Shown here one piece after another: positions 62,201-64,000 of a DNA stretch of 64,000 nucleotides. This stretch comes from Algoriphagus sanaruensis (GTDB taxonomy: Bacteria > Bacteroidota > Bacteroidia > Cytophagales > Cyclobacteriaceae): contig NZ_CP012836.1 of assembly GCF_001593605.1 (NCBI RefSeq), positions 868,001 to 932,000 of the forward strand. The letters run 5' to 3'. Position numbers and translations under genes: made by a program. Position 1 is the first letter of the stretch. Each line of letters starts with the position of its first letter. The notes beneath the pieces are model-generated. The model was not told the DNA's origin, did not search any database, and saw only the letters and a list, made by a program, of their open reading frames with translations.

Positions 62201-62219
62201 AAAAGAGGCCGAAGCCTCT
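62201..62219 (-). terminator. terminator after the nucleotidyltransferase gene
   Basis: On the minus strand AGAGGC, CTTCGG-type loop, GCCTCT followed by a T-run. Confidence 0.7.
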
Positions 62220-62223
62220 TTCC

Positions 62224-63129
62224 TTATTTCCACAAATCCCCAGGATATTCTCCTTCTAGATGCAGCTTTTGAAGCGCCTCGATGACCACTGGTCGGTCTT
62301 CGGTATAGGTCACTCCAAACCAGGTTTTACCTCCCGGAAGAATCTCAAATGCTGCCTTTCCTGATTTGATCAGATTATTGGCTACGGTCGGGATGTAAAA
62401 CTCTGACTTCAGGTTTTCCCGATTGGCAGGAAGAAATTCCTTCCACATCTGCTCAATATCTCCAAACACATCCGGATGAAATCCCCAAAAGTTCATACTC
62501 ACGGGTGTATTCTCAGCAATTTCCAAGACTTCACCTTCTCCCCGGCTGAGGATTTGAGCTCCTTCCCGGGCAATCGAGGTTCGTTCGGTCATCCCGATTA
62601 GCTGTCCTTTCTCGTTGGTTTCGCAGACTCCTCGGCTGACGGTTCCGTTTTCAGAAAGTACATTCTGAATCGCATAGCCGACCATGGCATGCAGGTCTGG
62701 GCGAACTTCCGTGGAGAGAAACTTGCCCAACACCTCAAAGGCCTCTTTTCCATAAAAGTCATCTGCATTGATTACAGCGAAGGGTTCCTTAATTGCGTCT
62801 TTGGCGCAAAGTACGGCATGGGCCGTGCCAAAGGGCTTCACCCGGTCTGCCTGCTTGAGTTCGGCTGGTACAAAGCTATCGAGCGACTGGATCACCCAAT
62901 CCACTTCGATTTTGCCTTCTAGCTTGGGGAGGAATTTTTCTTGGGCTACTTCCAATATTTCTTGACGGACGATAAAGACCACCTTACCGAATCCGGCACG
63001 GATGGCGTCAAAAATAGAGTACTCCAGAATGGTTTCGCCGTTTGGGCCAAACCCGTCAATCTGCTTATTGCCTCCATAGCGGCTACCCATGCCGGCAGCC
63101 AAAACGAGGAGTGTTGGTTTGTTAGTCAT
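62224..63129 (-). CDS. sugar-phosphate nucleotidyltransferase family protein
   Basis: 301 aa from the ATG at 63129 (27 bases inside a longer frame from 63156). The nucleotide-binding opening LVLAAGMGSRYGGNKQIDGFGPNGETILEYSIFD and INADDFYGKEAF metal site near residue 125 mark the NTP_transferase fold. It joins an NTP to a sugar 1-phosphate; the sugar is unknown. A NahK-like kinase at 52179-53246 could supply its substrate, though the two are 9 kb apart. Confidence 0.85.
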   Translation of the reverse strand: MTNKPTLLVLAAGMGSRYGGNKQIDGFGPNGETILEYSIFDAIRAGFGKVVFIVRQEILEVAQEKFLPKLEGKIEVDWVIQSLDSFVPAELKQADRVKPFGTAHAVLCAKDAIKEPFAVINADDFYGKEAFEVLGKFLSTEVRPDLHAMVGYAIQNVLSENGTVSRGVCETNEKGQLIGMTERTSIAREGAQILSRGEGEVLEIAENTPVSMNFWGFHPDVFGDIEQMWKEFLPANRENLKSEFYIPTVANNLIKSGKAAFEILPGGKTWFGVTYTEDRPVVIEALQKLHLEGEYPGDLWK

Positions 63130-63403
63130 TTTTACTTGCTTAAAAATCGCTGGCAAAATTAGTCCTTATTCCTAGCGTACCAAATTCAGAATAAATTGAG
63201 CTTTAGGTTTAATAAATACCCATCAAGTCAAAAAATAAATGTCCTTTAATCTGTTTGTGGGTTAATTTTGAACCATATAGTTTATTTTTTATCATACAAA
63301 AATTAAAAAGTGGTTTAAAAAAGAACCAATATTTTGATTTTGAATTAATTTTTCTCTTACTTTCCTGCCAGATTCTTAAAAAACCATTAAACCTTTTGAT
63401 AAA

Positions 63404-63742
63404 ATGAAAAAAATCGAAGCGATCATCCGCACCTCACGCTTTGAGCAAATCCACACTTGTCTTTCGGGATTGGGAGTAAAATTCCTCTCCTTTTATGAAA
63501 TCAAGGGCTTGGGTTTTGAGCATGCCCGTTTGGAAATGTATCGAGGCGTAGCTTATGAGCCAGCCTACATCCCACGCACTAAGTTGGAAATCGTCGTTCC
63601 TGACGAATTAAAAGACGGAGTAATTCAATGCATTCTGAACGAAGGCAAAACCGGAGAAGTAGGCGATGGAAAAATCTTCGTCTATGAAGTTCAGGAAGCG
63701 TACCGAATCCGAAACAATGAAACCGGAGAGGCAGCTCTTTAA
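63404..63742 (+). CDS. P-II family nitrogen regulator
   Basis: 112 aa. MKKIEAIIRTSRFEQIHTCL, T-loop with Tyr51 (YRGVAYEPAYIPRTK), and the C-terminal GDGKIFVYEVQEAYRIRNNETG ATP/2-oxoglutarate region. A trimeric sensor of nitrogen and energy state that should regulate the adjacent ammonium transporter, as in glnK-amtB pairs. The 275 bases upstream hold no gene. Confidence 0.94.
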   Translation: MKKIEAIIRTSRFEQIHTCLSGLGVKFLSFYEIKGLGFEHARLEMYRGVAYEPAYIPRTKLEIVVPDELKDGVIQCILNEGKTGEVGDGKIFVYEVQEAYRIRNNETGEAAL

Positions 63743-63778
63743 ATCTTTATCATCTTATCACCGAACCTATTTAGACCA

Positions 63779-64000
63779 ATGGAAGAACCTATCGTACAAG
63801 ACCTATTTACGGTCAATAATCTCTGGATGATGATTTCCACCTTTTTGGTGTTCATCATGCACTTGGGCTTTGCCACCTTGGAGGCTGGACTTACCCGCTC
63901 CAAAAACACCGTTAACATCCTATTCAAGAATACCATCATTCCAGGAATCGGATTGCTTACTTATGCACTAGTAGGATTTAACTTGATGTATCCGGGCAGC
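63779..64000 (+). CDS. amt: ammonium transporter, N-terminal part (runs off the window)
   Basis: 74 codons from the ATG at 63779 to the window edge: MEEPIVQDLFTVNNLWMMIS, FIMHLGFATLEAGLTRSKNTVNILFKNT, PGIGLLTYALVGFNL, the start and first two spans of the Amt/MEP family. Directly follows the P-II gene, 36 bases apart. NH3/NH4+ uptake at the inner membrane. Confidence 0.92.
   Translation, partial: MEEPIVQDLFTVNNLWMMISTFLVFIMHLGFATLEAGLTRSKNTVNILFKNTIIPGIGLLTYALVGFNLMYPGS

Larger units (their letters stand above)
62094..62219. repeat. 126-bp duplicated block, copy 2
   Basis: Pairs with 61474-61599. It holds the terminator of the nucleotidyltransferase gene, the palindrome at 62159-62180, the -7 box at 62131-62138 (minus TAGCTTTG) and the ATG at 62111. 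Confidence 0.9.

Overview
The window looks like chromosome of a gliding or T9SS-type Bacteroidota, most likely a Cytophagales/Cyclobacteriaceae (Algoriphagus-like) organism. The basis is gldD, a protein with a type IX secretion C-terminal signal, DUF4270 and AraC proteins, the panC-panD/glgA-like neighbourhood, and promoters with the Bacteroidota -7 box TAnnTTTG. No rRNA, tRNA or CRISPR array was seen. About 53 kb is ordinary chromosome and about 10.7 kb (16.2-27.0 kb) is an integrated, visibly AT-richer mobile element.

Layout. 0-12 kb: S9 peptidase (runs off the left edge), ddl, a LOG-family protein, a YkgJ-like cysteine-cluster protein, two small membrane proteins with a PcrB-type prenylglyceryl-phosphate synthase, an AraC regulator, acyl-CoA dehydrogenase, a YugP-like protease, a flippase-like membrane protein and panD/panC. 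12-16.2 kb: a glycogen-synthase-like N-domain protein, a DUF4270 lipoprotein and glmS. 16.2-27.0 kb: the element. 27-43.5 kb: a Kazal lipoprotein, prfA, a GNAT enzyme, a Cys/Met-metabolism PLP enzyme, a large T9SS beta-propeller protein, a five-gene exported redox/sugar cluster, a HisA-like protein, CsaA, a cysteine desulfurase and glmM. 43.5-64 kb: mazG, RidA, fumC, DinB, gldD, a Na+ symporter, a choice-of-anchor lipoprotein, a NahK-like kinase, recG, aspartate kinase, ribH, a TPR protein, pdhA, recF, a small secreted/outer-membrane cluster with duplicated control DNA, a nucleotidyltransferase and P-II/amt (runs off the right edge).

The main find is the element between the end of glmS and its original terminator. 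A 14-bp direct repeat (16231-16244 and 26963-26976) marks the ends. Just inside lie 25-bp inverted arms (16246-16270 and 26925-26949) with one mismatch. A large serine recombinase sits at the right end and its stop codon lies inside the right arm. If the ends are joined, the arms become symmetric about the first bases of the 14-bp repeat. That suggests an attP for the recombinase whose right half rebuilds the last codons and stop of glmS after insertion. Cargo: a second serine recombinase, a tiny excisionase-like HTH protein, a two-TM MORN-repeat protein, a row of small lipoproteins with a zinc-ribbon protein, a coiled-coil protein and a BspA-like repeat protein. No conjugation, phage structural or replication genes were recognised.

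A second place of interest is 61.4-62.2 kb. A 126-bp block (terminator, palindrome, -7 promoter box and start codon) is duplicated in front of two exported-protein genes. In one of them a (TTTTGTG)4 tract leaves the start codon out of frame with a lipoprotein reading frame, which fits a phase-variable gene now in the OFF state.
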